DNA of 64,000 nucleotides, from the NCBI RefSeq assembly GCF_000262465.1, contig NZ_CM001489.1, forward strand, positions 24,830 through 88,829. Reading direction: 5' to 3'. The number at the start of each line of letters is the position of its first letter. The stretch's first letter is position 1. Positions 8,597 to 17,431 of the stretch are shown here, piece by piece. A model generated the notes under the pieces. The model ran no database searches, had not been told where the DNA came from, and was given only the letters and a program-made list of their open reading frames with translations. The position numbers and the translations under genes were made by a program. The DNA comes from Frankia sp. QA3 (GTDB taxonomy: Bacteria; Actinomycetota; Actinomycetes; Frankiales; Frankiaceae).

Positions 8597-9232
8597 TCAC
8601 CCGCCGGCCGGGTCGGCGGCTCCCACGGTGCTCAGGGCGATGTCGACGTAACGACTGCTGATCTCCGCCGGGGTGAGTGGCCCGTCCGGGTGGTACCAGC
8701 CGGTGATCGAGCGAAGCATGCCGAGCAGCGCCCGGGAGGTGTCCGCGGGGCTGGTCATCCGGAACACGCCGCTGCTGTTGCCGTCGATGAGGATGTCGAG
8801 CAGCAGGGTCTCGAGCTCCTTGCGCTTCGCGGCGTAACCGCGGCGGTTGGCCGGCTCCAGGTAACGCAGCTCCGAGTCGAGCACGGCCATCCGCACCCGG
8901 TGCGCCATGAACAGCGTCATCGACTCGATGAACGCGACGAAGCGGGTGCGGGCGGGCGCGTCCTCGCCCACCTCGGCGAGCGCGGCCCGGGCCCGGCCGA
9001 GCGCATCCTCGATGCCCAGGTCCAGCAGCGCCACGAGGATGCCCTGCTTGTTGGCGTAGTGGTAATAGAGCGCGGGTACGGTGACGCCGGCGCGGCGGGC
9101 GATGTCCCGCACCGTCGTGCCGTGGTACCCGTGCTCGTAGAGGGCCTCCATCGCGCCCTGCAGGATCGGGGTGAGCTGGGGCGGGGCGAACTCGCGCCAG
9201 TTCGCCGCCACCAGCACGGGTCCTGCCTTCAC
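8597..9232 (-). CDS. TetR family transcriptional regulator
   Basis: A 211-residue TetR regulator. The DNA-binding domain is near residues 15-60, with GYHGTTVRDIARRAGVTVPA as the helix-turn-helix and LYYHYANKQGIL after it. The C-terminal ligand domain has the length and character of the TetR_C group often found with acyl-CoA metabolism genes. GTG at 9232 is preferred to upstream starts because GGGAGG lies 6 nt before it and because the upstream codons encode only low-complexity sequence. It sits downstream of the thiolase gene on the same strand (about 230 bp apart), so it is a natural candidate regulator of that gene. Confidence 0.88.
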   Translation of the reverse strand: MKAGPVLVAANWREFAPPQLTPILQGAMEALYEHGYHGTTVRDIARRAGVTVPALYYHYANKQGILVALLDLGIEDALGRARAALAEVGEDAPARTRFVAFIESMTLFMAHRVRMAVLDSELRYLEPANRRGYAAKRKELETLLLDILIDGNSSGVFRMTSPADTSRALLGMLRSITGWYHPDGPLTPAEISSRYVDIALSTVGAADPAGG

Positions 9233-9430
9233 GATGGGCCTCCCGGGTGTGGCTGGTCCTGCCCAGTGTGGACCGGCCGTGCCGCGGGTGGACCCGGACC
9301 ACGCGCCGGGGTGACCGGTTCGCCGCGATCCGGCCGTCGGCGGCTGGTGCCGCCGACGGCGCTCGGGTGATCGATCGGGAGCCGGTGCCGTCAACGGGCC
9401 AGGCCGCCGACGGCACCGTGTCACCAGGTC

Positions 9431-9481
9431 GGTCAGAGCCGTTCGAGGGTCAGAGCCGTTCGAAGGTCAGAGCCGCTCGAT
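9431..9481. repeat. 17-bp tandem repeat spanning the thiolase stop codon
   Basis: Three consecutive 17-bp units beginning GGTCAGAGCCG. Each contains the reverse complement of the last codons and stop of the thiolase gene, so the final codons plus TGA have been copied twice into the 3' flank. Confidence 0.85.
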
Positions 9482-10660
9482 GATGGTGGCGTTGGCCATG
9501 CCGCCACCCTCGCACATCGTCTGCAGGCCGTAACGGCCGCCGGTGGCCTCCAGGTAGTTGAGCAGGGTGGTCAGCAGGCGGGTGCCCGAGCCGCCCAGGG
9601 CGTGGCCGAGCGCGATCGCCCCGCCGCGCGGGTTGAGCTTGGCCGGGTCGGCCCCGGTGTCGTGGGCCCAGGCCAGGGGCACCGGCGCGAACGCCTCGTT
9701 GACCTCGAAGGCGTCGATGTCGTCGATGGACAGCCCGGAGCGCTGGAGGGCCTTGCGGGTCGCCGGGATCGGGGCGGTCAGCATGAGCAGCGGGTCGTCG
9801 CCGGCCAGGGCGAAGGTGTGGAAGCGGGCCCGAGGCTGCAGGCCGAGCTCGTTGGCCTTCGTCTCACTCATGATCAGCACGGCGGAGGCGCCGTCGGTCA
9901 GCGGCGAGGAGTTGCCCGGCGTGATGTTCCAGGTGATCTCCGGGAAGCGGGCCGCCCACTGCTCGCTGTAGAAGGACGGCTTGAGCTGCTGCAGGCCCTC
10001 GAACGTGGTCGTGGGCCGGACGGTCTGGTCCACGAGGTGCTGGGTCTTCGTGCCGTCCGGCAGGGTGATGTCCACCGGGACGATCTCGTTCGCGAACTCG
10101 CCTGCCGCCGCCGAGGCCGCGGCGAGCTGGTGCGAACGGGCGGAGAAGGCGTCCAGGTCCTCGCGGTTGAGCTTCCAGCGCGCGGCGATCAGCTCGGCGC
10201 CGATGCCCTGGTTGGCCAGGCCCTCCGGGTAACGGGCGCGGAACCCCGGGCCGTTGGGGTCCTTGCCGATGACCGCGGAGCCCATCGGCACCCGGCTCAT
10301 CGACTCCACCCCACCGGCGATGACGACGTCGTACGCCCCCGCGATGACGCCCTGCGCGGCGAAGTGGGCGGCCTGCTGGCTCGACCCGCACTGGCGGTCG
10401 ATGGTCGTGGCGGGCACCGACTCGGGGAAGCCCGCCGACAGCAGGGCGGTGCGACCGATGTTCAGCGACTGCTCGCCGACCTGGCCGACACAACCCGCGA
10501 TCACGTCGTCGACCAGCGCCGGGTCGAGGTCGTTGCGCGTGACCAAGGCCTTGAGCACTGTGGCCAGCAGCTCCACCGGGTGGGTCTCGGACAGCGCCCC
10601 ACCGGGCTTGCCGCGACCCGACGCCGTCCGGACCGCATCGACGATGACTGCGTTTTCCAT
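9467..10660 (-). CDS. Acetyl-CoA C-acyltransferase (thiolase)
   Basis: A 397-residue degradative-type thiolase catalysing thiolytic cleavage of 3-ketoacyl-CoA in fatty-acid or sterol side-chain oxidation. The nucleophilic Cys is in DRQCGSSQQA (C91); the second-half motifs NEAFAP, GGAIALGHALGGSG (catalytic His) and MCEGGGMANA (proton-shuttling Cys) are all present. Length is normal for the family. No hydratase or dehydrogenase gene is adjacent, so it is not in a full beta-oxidation operon. Two GC-rich repeats 80-100 bp upstream look like operator half-sites, and a TetR gene lies immediately downstream. Confidence 0.95.
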   Translation of the reverse strand: MENAVIVDAVRTASGRGKPGGALSETHPVELLATVLKALVTRNDLDPALVDDVIAGCVGQVGEQSLNIGRTALLSAGFPESVPATTIDRQCGSSQQAAHFAAQGVIAGAYDVVIAGGVESMSRVPMGSAVIGKDPNGPGFRARYPEGLANQGIGAELIAARWKLNREDLDAFSARSHQLAAASAAAGEFANEIVPVDITLPDGTKTQHLVDQTVRPTTTFEGLQQLKPSFYSEQWAARFPEITWNITPGNSSPLTDGASAVLIMSETKANELGLQPRARFHTFALAGDDPLLMLTAPIPATRKALQRSGLSIDDIDAFEVNEAFAPVPLAWAHDTGADPAKLNPRGGAIALGHALGGSGTRLLTTLLNYLEATGGRYGLQTMCEGGGMANATIIERL

Positions 10661-11045
10661 GGGATCTCCCTCGTCACCAGCGTGGCGGACCGACCCGTCA
10701 CGCTGCCCGTGTCGCCCACCCGATGTCCAGCGCTCGCTCGGTTGTCTAGCGCTCGCTAAGTAGACCCTGCCATGGTCCGCCCTGACATGCGCGGTCCTGC
10801 CACGGTTGGCCAGGATCGCGCTGGGCGGGTCATGCCGTGTCTGCTTCGCGATCGTTCGAGTTGACGCTACGAGCCTGCTCTTGATGGGTCAACAAGCAGA
10901 TTGGAGTGACAATTCCATATTTGGCGGCGCGGTGCGACCGACCGACCGACCGGTCCGGGGCCCGGGGCGGAGAGCGGGGCGGAGAGCGGGGAAGACGGCT
11001 CGCCCGCCGGCCCGGGGCCGCCGGCTGCGACCACGGTTGCCGATG
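10661..11045. other. Intergenic region upstream of the thiolase gene
   Basis: About 385 bp between the DUF309 stop and the thiolase start, both on the minus strand. Apart from the operator-like repeats at 10729-10758 I see nothing supported. It contains a short AT-richer pocket around 10870-10925. Confidence 0.5.
10729..10758. promoter_or_regulatory. Two AGCGCTCGCT direct repeats, candidate TetR operator
   Basis: AGCGCTCGCT occurs at 10729-10738 and again at 10748-10757, a 19-bp period that places both on one DNA face. The second copy extends to TAGCG-CT-CGCTA, a perfect inverted repeat. The site lies 70-100 bp upstream of the thiolase start, where the promoter should be. Confidence 0.5.
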
Positions 11046-11696
11046 TCATCGGACCAGCCGCGGTGGACGGTCACCGGCGGCGGTGCCGGGGGGTTCGTCC
11101 CCGCCGGCCGGGAGGTCGGCCGAGGCGACCGGCCCGGCCGTGACGCAGGGCGGCCGCGGATGCGCGCGCTCGACCGCGGCGACGCGGTCGGCGATCCACC
11201 CGCGCAGGCCGGCGACGTCCACGTCGTGGGGCGGGTGCTCGGCGTAGGGCGCCAGGTTGTCCGACGCGCGGCCCAGCACGGCGACGCCGCCTCTGACGTT
11301 GCCGCGGGCCAGATGGGTGATGCCCACGGCCAGCTGGGTCAGTCCGCGCCACAGGCCGCGTTCGTCGTCGCCGGCAGCCTTCCATGCGGTCTCGAGCGCC
11401 TCGTGCGCCTGGAAGGGATGGCCGGTGTCCAGCAGATGTTGGGCGGCGGCGAGCGCGGCGCCCGGGGGCAGCGGGTTCGGCAGGCTCAGGGGTGCCACGC
11501 CGGCCGCTCCGTGCGCCAGGGGCCGGCCGAGAGCGTCGCGGGGCCGCTCGGCGGGTCGGGTCGACGGCGGTTGCGGCCCGGTGCCGCGAGGTTCGCTTGC
11601 GGACACGTCTGGTCCGCCCGGGCGAGGCCCGTGTTGCGCGGGCCCGTCGGGCTCTGCTCCGGCGGGCGCCCGCCCGGGCTGTCGTGGTCTGGTCAT
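11046..11696 (-). CDS. DUF309 domain-containing protein
   Basis: A 216-residue protein. The first 85 residues are Pro/Ala/Gly-rich and probably disordered. DUF309 covers about residues 85-165: HLLDTGHPFQAHEALETAW, GLTQLAVGITHLARGN and LGRASDNLAPY, with the conserved HE of the family helix. DUF309 proteins are small helical, possibly metal-binding proteins of unknown function, common in actinomycetes and cyanobacteria. It follows metK on the same strand with a 163-bp gap. ATG at 11696 lacks a strong ribosome-binding site, so the start is uncertain. Confidence 0.75.
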   Translation of the reverse strand: MTRPRQPGRAPAGAEPDGPAQHGPRPGGPDVSASEPRGTGPQPPSTRPAERPRDALGRPLAHGAAGVAPLSLPNPLPPGAALAAAQHLLDTGHPFQAHEALETAWKAAGDDERGLWRGLTQLAVGITHLARGNVRGGVAVLGRASDNLAPYAEHPPHDVDVAGLRGWIADRVAAVERAHPRPPCVTAGPVASADLPAGGDEPPGTAAGDRPPRLVR

Positions 11697-11859
11697 CCCC
11701 GTCAGTGTGACCAGCCGGAGGGGGTCCTGTCGCCCGCGGTGGTCCGGCTGGTGCGGGCATGGCCGCGGCCGTCCCGGCGGGGGCCGGGACGGCCGCGGGA
11801 GGGGCCGGGCTGGGTGAGGCGGGGGATGGAGCGCGGGGCCCCGAGCGGAATCCTGCGGC

Positions 11860-13068
11860 TCAGCGGCCGGCGGCGGCGCGCAGCGCGTCGGCGCGGTCGG
11901 TGCGCTCCCAGGTGAAGTCGGGCAGCGGCCGGCCGAAGTGACCATACGCAGCGGTCTGGCGGTAGATCGGCCGCAGCAGGTCGAGGTCGCGGATGATCGC
12001 GGCGGGCCGCAGGTCGAAGACCTCGGTGACGGCCCGGGTGATCTCGGCCACCGGCACCGTCTCGGTGCCGAAGGTCTCCACGAACAGGCCGACCGGCTCG
12101 GCCTTGCCGATCGCGTAGGCGACCTGCAGCTCCGCCCGGCGGGCCAGCCCCGCCGCGACGACGTTCTTGGCGACCCAGCGCAGCGCGTAGGCGGCCGACC
12201 GGTCGACCTTGGACGGGTCCTTGCCGGAGAAGGCGCCGCCGCCGTGGCGGGCGTACCCACCGTACGTGTCGATGATGATCTTGCGGCCGGTCAGGCCGGC
12301 GTCGCCGATCGGCCCGCCGATCTCGAACCGGCCGGTCGGGTTGACCAGCAGCCGGTAGCCGTCCACCTCCAGGCCGAGGTTCTCCTCGGCCAGCCGCTTG
12401 AGCTCCGGCGCGATGACCTGGTCGCGGATGTCGGGGATGAGGCGGGTCGCGAGGTCGACGTCCGCGGCGTGGTGCGCCGAGACCACCACGGTGTCCAGCC
12501 GCACCGGCCGGTCGTCGTCGTTGTACTCGATCGTCACCTGGGTCTTGCCGTCCGGGCGCAGGTAGGGCAGCAGGCCCTCGTGGCGAACCTGGGACAGCCG
12601 CTGGGCGAGCCGGTGCGCCAGGGTGATCGGCAGCGGGAGCAGGTCGGGCGTCTCGTCGCTGGCGTAGCCGAACATGATTCCCTGGTCGCCGGCGCCCTGC
12701 TGGGCGAGCGCGTCCTCGCCGCCCTCGACCCGGGCCTCGTAGGCCTTGTCGACGCCCTGGGCGATGTCGGGGGACTGCGCGCCGATCGAGACCAGCACGC
12801 CGACGGTGGCCCCGTCGAAGCCGGTGGCGGCGTCGTAGCCGATCTCGGTGAGCGTGCGCCGCACCACCGAGGTCACGTCCACGTGGGCGGAGCTGGTGAC
12901 CTCGCCGGCCACGTGGACGTGCCCCGTGGTCAGCAGGGTCTCGACCGCGACCCGGGAGCTCGGGTCGGCGGCCAGGTAGGCGTCGAGCAGGGCGTCGCTG
13001 ATCTGATCGGCCAGCTTGTCGGGATGACCCTCGGTGACGGACTCCGACGTGAACAGGCGGCGGGACAT
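11860..13068 (-). CDS. metK: S-adenosylmethionine synthetase
   Basis: A 402-residue methionine adenosyltransferase that makes SAM from methionine and ATP. Signature motifs are [16 protein letters not shown] near the N-terminus, [12 protein letters not shown] (residues 125-136) and the P-loop-like [19 protein letters not shown]. Length and motif order are those of a normal bacterial tetrameric MetK. I looked for a SAM riboswitch in the upstream DNA and did not recognise one. Confidence 0.97.
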   Translation of the reverse strand: MSRRLFTSESVTEGHPDKLADQISDALLDAYLAADPSSRVAVETLLTTGHVHVAGEVTSSAHVDVTSVVRRTLTEIGYDAATGFDGATVGVLVSIGAQSPDIAQGVDKAYEARVEGGEDALAQQGAGDQGIMFGYASDETPDLLPLPITLAHRLAQRLSQVRHEGLLPYLRPDGKTQVTIEYNDDDRPVRLDTVVVSAHHAADVDLATRLIPDIRDQVIAPELKRLAEENLGLEVDGYRLLVNPTGRFEIGGPIGDAGLTGRKIIIDTYGGYARHGGGAFSGKDPSKVDRSAAYALRWVAKNVVAAGLARRAELQVAYAIGKAEPVGLFVETFGTETVPVAEITRAVTEVFDLRPAAIIRDLDLLRPIYRQTAAYGHFGRPLPDFTWERTDRADALRAAAGR

Positions 13069-13675
13069 GCGGGACCTCGTTTCGGTGGCGGAGGAAGAGA
13101 GCGGTGCCGCCCGAAGGCTGGGCGGCTACGGCATCCGGGGGGCCTGGCGGTAGCTGGGACCGCCTGGCGGTGCGGGGTATGGCTGGGACTGGGCCCGGTG
13201 GACTGTGACGTCTCGCCACGCAGGAATCGCCGAAGCGTGGCCCGGCCGCGCCGGGTGGATCGGCGGCCGGCCCGACCGCGTGGGTGGACCGATCAGGCGC
13301 CGGGGGATCCGGCGCGCTCCTCGTGGGCGCCGCATCCGGCTTGCCCTCGGATGGTGGGCCGCGGGGGCCGGGCGCACCTGGCCCGCGAGGAGGCCTCTAC
13401 GGAGAGCTGGGATGGCTGCGGGAGTTGTCTGGCGACGGTGACCGGCTGCGGCGGAATCGGCGGGGCATCCGGGCGCCGACGGACCTCAGGAACGCGCTGA
13501 GTGCACCGCCCGGGGCGAGGACGCCCCCGCGCGGCTCAGCGCGCGGTACAGATGGCGGAGCTCACGAGGCCAAAGTCAACGTGACCACGCGTGACGAGGA
13601 CGGCCGAGCACTGCACGCAATGATCTCATCACGGGCGCCGAGTCGGCGTCAACTGTGCCTGGCCATGGGCGCGTC
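13069..13675. other. Intergenic region, no gene recognised
   Basis: About 600 bp between metK and the leader-peptide locus. Open frames are present on both strands, but they have biased GC-driven composition without family content. A decayed gene cannot be excluded. Confidence 0.45.
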
Positions 13676-13704
13676 TTGTCTCGCCGAGGCCGCCATGCCA
13701 GAGT
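13676..13704 (+). promoter_or_regulatory. Candidate promoter TTGTCT-N17-CAGAGT
   Basis: A -35-like TTGTCT and -10-like CAGAGT with a 17-bp spacer, 6 bp ahead of an ATG at 13711. The layout is the same as the better promoter at 18151-18179 (TTGACA-N17-CAGAAT, then 6 bp, then ATG). Confidence 0.4.
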
Positions 13705-13710
13705 GGGATC

Positions 13711-13785
13711 ATGCCGACCCCGGACGACCTGGTGTCCAGGGATGTCCGCCGTGGTGCGGGCCAGGATGCGGCTGGTCGGCGGTGA
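13711..13785 (+). CDS. Possible 24-residue upstream ORF (leaderless)
   Basis: ATG at the predicted transcription start reads 24 codons (beginning MPTPDDLVSRDVRR) to a TGA that ends 2 nt before the ATG of the next small ORF. No similarity is recognised. It is listed because its spacing from the candidate promoter and its near-contact with the leader-peptide start suggest coupled translation. It could be fortuitous. Confidence 0.3.
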   Translation: MPTPDDLVSRDVRRGAGQDAAGRR

Positions 13786-13787
13786 CG

Positions 13788-13862
13788 ATGCGCCGCCGGA
13801 TCCCGCTCGTGCGTCGGCGGGCGGTCGACCTCATGCTGATCGCCAGCCGCCTCTGTTGCTGA
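13788..13862 (+). CDS. Putative Cys-containing leader peptide upstream of LLM oxidoreductase
   Basis: A 24-residue ORF whose C-terminal part LVRRRAVDLMLIASRLCC fits a pattern shared with two other tiny ORFs in this window (L-x2-R-x-[AH]-[VI]-D-x2-[RL]-[VI]-[AS]-[SA]-x2-C). It ends in two Cys codons immediately before TGA. The stop lies 158 nt before the LLM gene, like the 147 and 178 nt of the other two. Actinomycete leader peptides of this sort are known upstream of sulfur and cysteine-related genes and act as attenuators; that role here is inference. Confidence 0.6.
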   Translation: MRRRIPLVRRRAVDLMLIASRLCC

Positions 13863-14020
13863 CCTGTCGCTGGCCGTGGCCCCGCGCCGCCATCCAGCCG
13901 CGATCGGGCGCCCGGGTCTGAGCCGGCTGGCGTCCATCGCCCCCCTACTCACTGTCATGTGGCGCCCCGCCTCGTGGGTCGGTCGTCCCCGTCGGGACCG
14001 GGTCGTCGCGCGGAGGTGGC

Positions 14021-15286
14021 GTGCTCATGTCCCAGGCCGATCGCGTACCCCAGGCCGATCGCGTACCCCAGGCCGATCGCGTGCCGTTGTCCGTACTCGA
14101 TCTGTCGCCCCGGTCGGAGGGCGCGTCGGCGGCTGACGCGTTGCGCAACACCCTCGACCTCGCCCGGCGCACCGAGGAACTCGGCTACCACCGGTACTGG
14201 CTCGCCGAGCATCATCTGGTGCCCGGCGTCGTCTCCTCGGCGCCGGCGGTCGTCATCGCGCTCGTGGCCGACTCCACGACCCGAATCCGGGTCGGATCGG
14301 GAGCGGTCCAGATGGGCCATCACACCGCGGTGACCGTCGCCGAGGAGTTCGGCACCCTTGCCCAGGTCCATCCGGACCGGATCGATCTCGGGCTGGGACG
14401 TCCCGCCGTCGACCGGCTGTTCGCCACCGCGAACGGTGGTGGCCAGCCGCCCGGGTCCGACCAGCCGGCCCCCGCCTCCGGTGGCCCCGCCTCCGGTGGC
14501 GCGGCGTCCGGTGGCGCGGCGTCCGGTGGCGCGGCGTCCGGTGGGGCCGCGCCTGGCCGCGCGGCGACCGTCGTCGACGGGCTGCTGCTGCCGGCGCCGC
14601 CCCGGATGCGGGTGAACGCCGAACGGTTGCGCCGCCAGTTCGCGCTCGTCGGCTACCGGCCGGGCGCCGGGGACGAGTACGGCCAGCAGGTCCGCGACAT
14701 CCAGGCGTTCCTGCGGGGCGACTACCGGACCGCCGAGGGCGAGCACCTGACGGTGCCGGCCGCGGAGGGGGCCGACCTGCAGATCTGGGTGCTCGGCTCC
14801 AGCGCGGGCGCGAGCGCCCGGACGGCCGGCGAGCTGGGACTGCCGTTCGTCGCGAACTACCACGTCTCGCCGACCTCGGTGCTGGAGGCGGTGCAGGCCT
14901 ACCGGGACGCCTTCATCCCGTCGGAGGCCTTCGCCCGGCCCTACGTCATGGTCTCGGCGGACGTGGTCGTCGGCCCGGACGACGACACGGCCGCCGAGCT
15001 CGCCTCGCCCTACGGGCTGTGGGTGCTCAGCATCCGGTCCGGGCAGGGGGCCCGCCCCTTCCCGAGCCCGGCGCAGGCGGCGGCGTACCGCTGGACCGCG
15101 GAGGAACGCGCCCTCGTCGCCGACCGGGTCGAGACCCAGTTCGTCGGCGGTCCCGCCACCGTCGCACGCAAGCTGGAGACGTTGCGGAACGTGACCGGGG
15201 CGAACGAGCTGATCATCACGACGATCGCGTACGACCACGCGGACCGGGTGCGCTCGTACGAGCTGCTGGCCCAGGAATGGCACTGA
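14021..15286 (+). CDS. LLM class flavin-dependent oxidoreductase (alkanal monooxygenase-like)
   Basis: A 421-residue luciferase-like monooxygenase using FMNH2 or F420-type flavin. Family landmarks are LSVLDLSP at the core start, ELGYHRYWLAEHH, RIRVGSGAVQMGHHTAVTVAEEFGTL and RIDLGLGRP, then AEGADLQIWVLGSS and LPFVANYHVSP. Two unusual additions are visible: an N-terminal QADRVP triple repeat and an Ala/Ser/Gly repeat insert at residues about 150-178. Both come from tandem DNA repeats. GGAGG at 14012-14016 serves GTG 14021 (4 nt) or ATG 14027 (10 nt). It is preceded by a putative leader peptide, and many close relatives act in sulfur-compound oxidation, but the substrate is unassigned. Confidence 0.9.
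   Translation: MLMSQADRVPQADRVPQADRVPLSVLDLSPRSEGASAADALRNTLDLARRTEELGYHRYWLAEHHLVPGVVSSAPAVVIALVADSTTRIRVGSGAVQMGHHTAVTVAEEFGTLAQVHPDRIDLGLGRPAVDRLFATANGGGQPPGSDQPAPASGGPASGGAASGGAASGGAASGGAAPGRAATVVDGLLLPAPPRMRVNAERLRRQFALVGYRPGAGDEYGQQVRDIQAFLRGDYRTAEGEHLTVPAAEGADLQIWVLGSSAGASARTAGELGLPFVANYHVSPTSVLEAVQAYRDAFIPSEAFARPYVMVSADVVVGPDDDTAAELASPYGLWVLSIRSGQGARPFPSPAQAAAYRWTAEERALVADRVETQFVGGPATVARKLETLRNVTGANELIITTIAYDHADRVRSYELLAQEWH
14033..14086. repeat. 18-bp tandem repeat, three units, at the LLM gene 5' end
   Basis: Units of CAGGCCGATCGCGTACCC (third unit ends GTGCCG) encode Gln-Ala-Asp-Arg-Val-Pro three times directly after the start codon. Confidence 0.9.
14474..14550. repeat. 15-bp tandem repeats inside the LLM gene
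   Basis: About five units around GCGTCCGGTGGCGCG encode Ala-Ser-Gly-Gly-Ala repeats in a loop of the barrel that is normally short. Confidence 0.8.
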
Positions 15287-15330
15287 TCGTCTGGGAACGG
15301 CGAGGCCCCGGGCCCAGGCCGGCGATCCCT

Positions 15331-15359
15331 TTGCGTCGTTCCTGACCGCTGGTTACCGT
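15331..15359 (+). promoter_or_regulatory. Candidate promoter TTGCGT-N17-TACCGT
   Basis: A -35/-10 pair with a 17-bp spacer, about 80 bp before the GTG of the second leader-peptide ORF. The -10 fits the GC-rich TANNNT form common in actinomycetes. Confidence 0.4.
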
Positions 15360-15439
15360 GGACCTCGGTGAGTGATGCCGGAAGCGGCGACAGCCGCGGG
15401 CGGATGTCCAACCCGCGCGGGTGACGGTGAGGAGACCTC

Positions 15440-15565
15440 GTGTCCGACGACTGGTCCAGGAGTGCGGCGGCGCCGCGTCCCCGGTCCGGCGGCGGGATGC
15501 ACGAGCTCACGCAGCGTAGGCATATCGACACCTGTCGGGTCAGCGCGGCTGCCTGTCCCCGCTGA
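15440..15565 (+). CDS. Putative Cys-containing leader peptide upstream of amidohydrolase
   Basis: A 41-residue ORF starting at GTG 15440 with GGAG 5 nt upstream; an internal ATG at 15497 would give 22 residues. The C-terminal part LTQRRHIDTCRVSAAAC matches the pattern shared with the ORFs at 13788 and 18186, including HID, RV and the late Cys. The stop is 147 nt before the amidohydrolase start. I infer a cis-acting attenuator peptide; no translation evidence exists in sequence alone. Confidence 0.6.
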   Translation: MSDDWSRSAAAPRPRSGGGMHELTQRRHIDTCRVSAAACPR

Positions 15566-15712
15566 CGTCCGCAGCTTCCCTGACCTCCCCGCGCCTCGGG
15601 CCTCGGGACGCCGCCCGCCCCTCGGGCCCGCGCCGTCGCCGAACCACGGCTCGGACCCGATCCATGAACCGGTGGCGGGAGGTCGTCGACACCGGCAGGA
15701 ACGGCGTTGGTC

Positions 15713-17179
15713 ATGACCGATCCCCTTGCATCATCCGAACAGCCGGAACCGCCCGGCCGTCCCGGGCCCGCGGGCCGGCAGGCGGCCGCCGAATCCATGC
15801 GGCTCACCCCGCTGCGGGGGCCCGCGGCGACCAGCTTCACGCTGCGCGCGGCGCACGTCCTCGACGCGACCGGCCGTTTTGGCGGGCCGCTCGATGTCGC
15901 GGTGCGCGATGGCGTCGTGCGGGCCCTCGGGCCGCGTCTCGGCCTCGACCCGGACGCCATCGACGTCGACGTCCGCGGCCTGTGGCTGATGCCGGGGGTC
16001 GTCGACTGCCACGCGCACGTGACCCAGGCGACCTACGACCAGTTCGAGCTGGTGACGACCCCACTGTCCGCACGCTACCTGCAGACCGCAGACGCGTTGC
16101 GGGCGTCCCTGCTGGGCGGCGTCACCTATCTGCGGGACGCCGGCGGCGCCGACGCGGGTATCCGCGACGCGCTCGCGGCGGGCAGTGTGCCGGGCCCGCG
16201 GCTCGCGGTCAGCGTCGTCGCGCTGAGCCGTTCCGGGCGCCACGGCGACGGCGGGATCCTCGGTCCCGGGCTGGAGTCCGCCGACGACATCCTCGGGCCC
16301 GACTATCCCGGCCGGCCGCCGCATTCGGTCGCCGAGGCCGGCGGCCTGCCGGCCGCGGTGCGCGGCGTGCTGCGGGCCGGCGCCGACTGGGTGATGATCT
16401 ACGCCAACGGCGGGGTGATGTCCGCCCGCCCCGGCAGTCCCAACTTCCAGTTCGGCCAGTCGGAACTGACCGCCGCGGTCGCCGAGGCGGCCCGCTACGG
16501 CCGTCCGGTGATGATGCACGCCCTGGGCGAGCGGGCGGTCGAGGCGGCGGTCGCCGCCGGCGCACGTTCCGTCGAGCACGGCCTCGGGCTGAGCGAACGT
16601 GCGGCCGCGGCGATGGCCGCCCGGGGCGTGACGCTGGTGCCGACCCTGACGCCCTACCGTGACCTGGCGGCGCTGGCCACCACCGGCGTGCTGCCGGGCT
16701 GGGCGGTGGAGCGCGCCGAGGCGACCGCGGCCTCGCTCGCCGAGACGATCGCCGTGGCCCGCACGGCCGGGGTGCCCGTCGCGCTGGGCAGCGACGCCCG
16801 CCACCGCACCCGCCACGGCGCCAACCTTGCCGAGATCAGCCAGCTGCGACGGGCGGGGCTCACCTCGCCGGAGGCGTTGCTCGCGGCGACTGCCAACGGG
16901 GCAAGGCTGTGCGGGGTGGGGGACCGGTTGGGACGGATCGCCGTCGGCTACACGTTCGACGCGATCCTGCTCGACGAGGACCCGGCGGACCTGACGATCT
17001 TCGAGCGGCCGGACGCGGTCAGCGGCGTCTTCCTCGGCGGCCGGGCGGTGCTGGCGCATCCCCGGCTGCCCGCCTCGATGGCGGGCTCGCCGCCGCCGCC
17101 CGCGCGCCCGGTGCCGGATGGCGCGGGCCGGGCGGCCGTCGGCCAGCAGGTGCTCCCGTCGGGGCCCGGCACCGGCTGA
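15713..17179 (+). CDS. Amidohydrolase family protein (imidazolonepropionase/prolidase-like), metal Lys replaced
   Basis: A 488-residue metal-dependent amidohydrolase. Metal ligands seen: H100-x-H102 in VVDCHAHV, His of PVMMHALGERA, His of SVEHGLGL, and Asp of ALGSDARH. At the position where relatives carry the carboxylated Lys (consensus like DWIKIMATGGV) this protein has DWVMIYANGGV, so Met228 replaces it. It may therefore bind one metal, use another residue, or be inactive. The C-terminus has a 40-residue Pro/Gly tail. ATG 15713 is chosen; a TTG at 15707 lies closer to AGGA. The leader peptide at 15440 precedes it. Substrate is not predictable. Confidence 0.88.
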   Translation: MTDPLASSEQPEPPGRPGPAGRQAAAESMRLTPLRGPAATSFTLRAAHVLDATGRFGGPLDVAVRDGVVRALGPRLGLDPDAIDVDVRGLWLMPGVVDCHAHVTQATYDQFELVTTPLSARYLQTADALRASLLGGVTYLRDAGGADAGIRDALAAGSVPGPRLAVSVVALSRSGRHGDGGILGPGLESADDILGPDYPGRPPHSVAEAGGLPAAVRGVLRAGADWVMIYANGGVMSARPGSPNFQFGQSELTAAVAEAARYGRPVMMHALGERAVEAAVAAGARSVEHGLGLSERAAAAMAARGVTLVPTLTPYRDLAALATTGVLPGWAVERAEATAASLAETIAVARTAGVPVALGSDARHRTRHGANLAEISQLRRAGLTSPEALLAATANGARLCGVGDRLGRIAVGYTFDAILLDEDPADLTIFERPDAVSGVFLGGRAVLAHPRLPASMAGSPPPPARPVPDGAGRAAVGQQVLPSGPGTG

Positions 17180-17431
17180 CCGGGGTGGGCCGTGTGCCGA
17201 GATCGGTCTGCATCATCTATCCGTACGTAGCCCTCCGGCCTCTTTCCCGGAGCATTCTCCTTCCTTCTTTTCCGACTATTTCCGAAGTATGCGGCGGCGG
17301 TTGCCTGCCGAGATGCGGATCCGCTTGCGAAAGCTATCGTCGGAGGAGCCCGGGGAGAGGCGGGAACAGCCGTCTGTCGCGGGCTTCCCGGTGCGGCGGA
17401 CAACCCGCCGCCCGCACTTCGGAGGTGCCTG

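Noticed and set aside
13069..13250. SAM riboswitch upstream of metK
   Set aside because: I could not find the conserved core blocks of SAM-I, SAM-II or SAM-IV in the reverse strand; a covariance search would decide.
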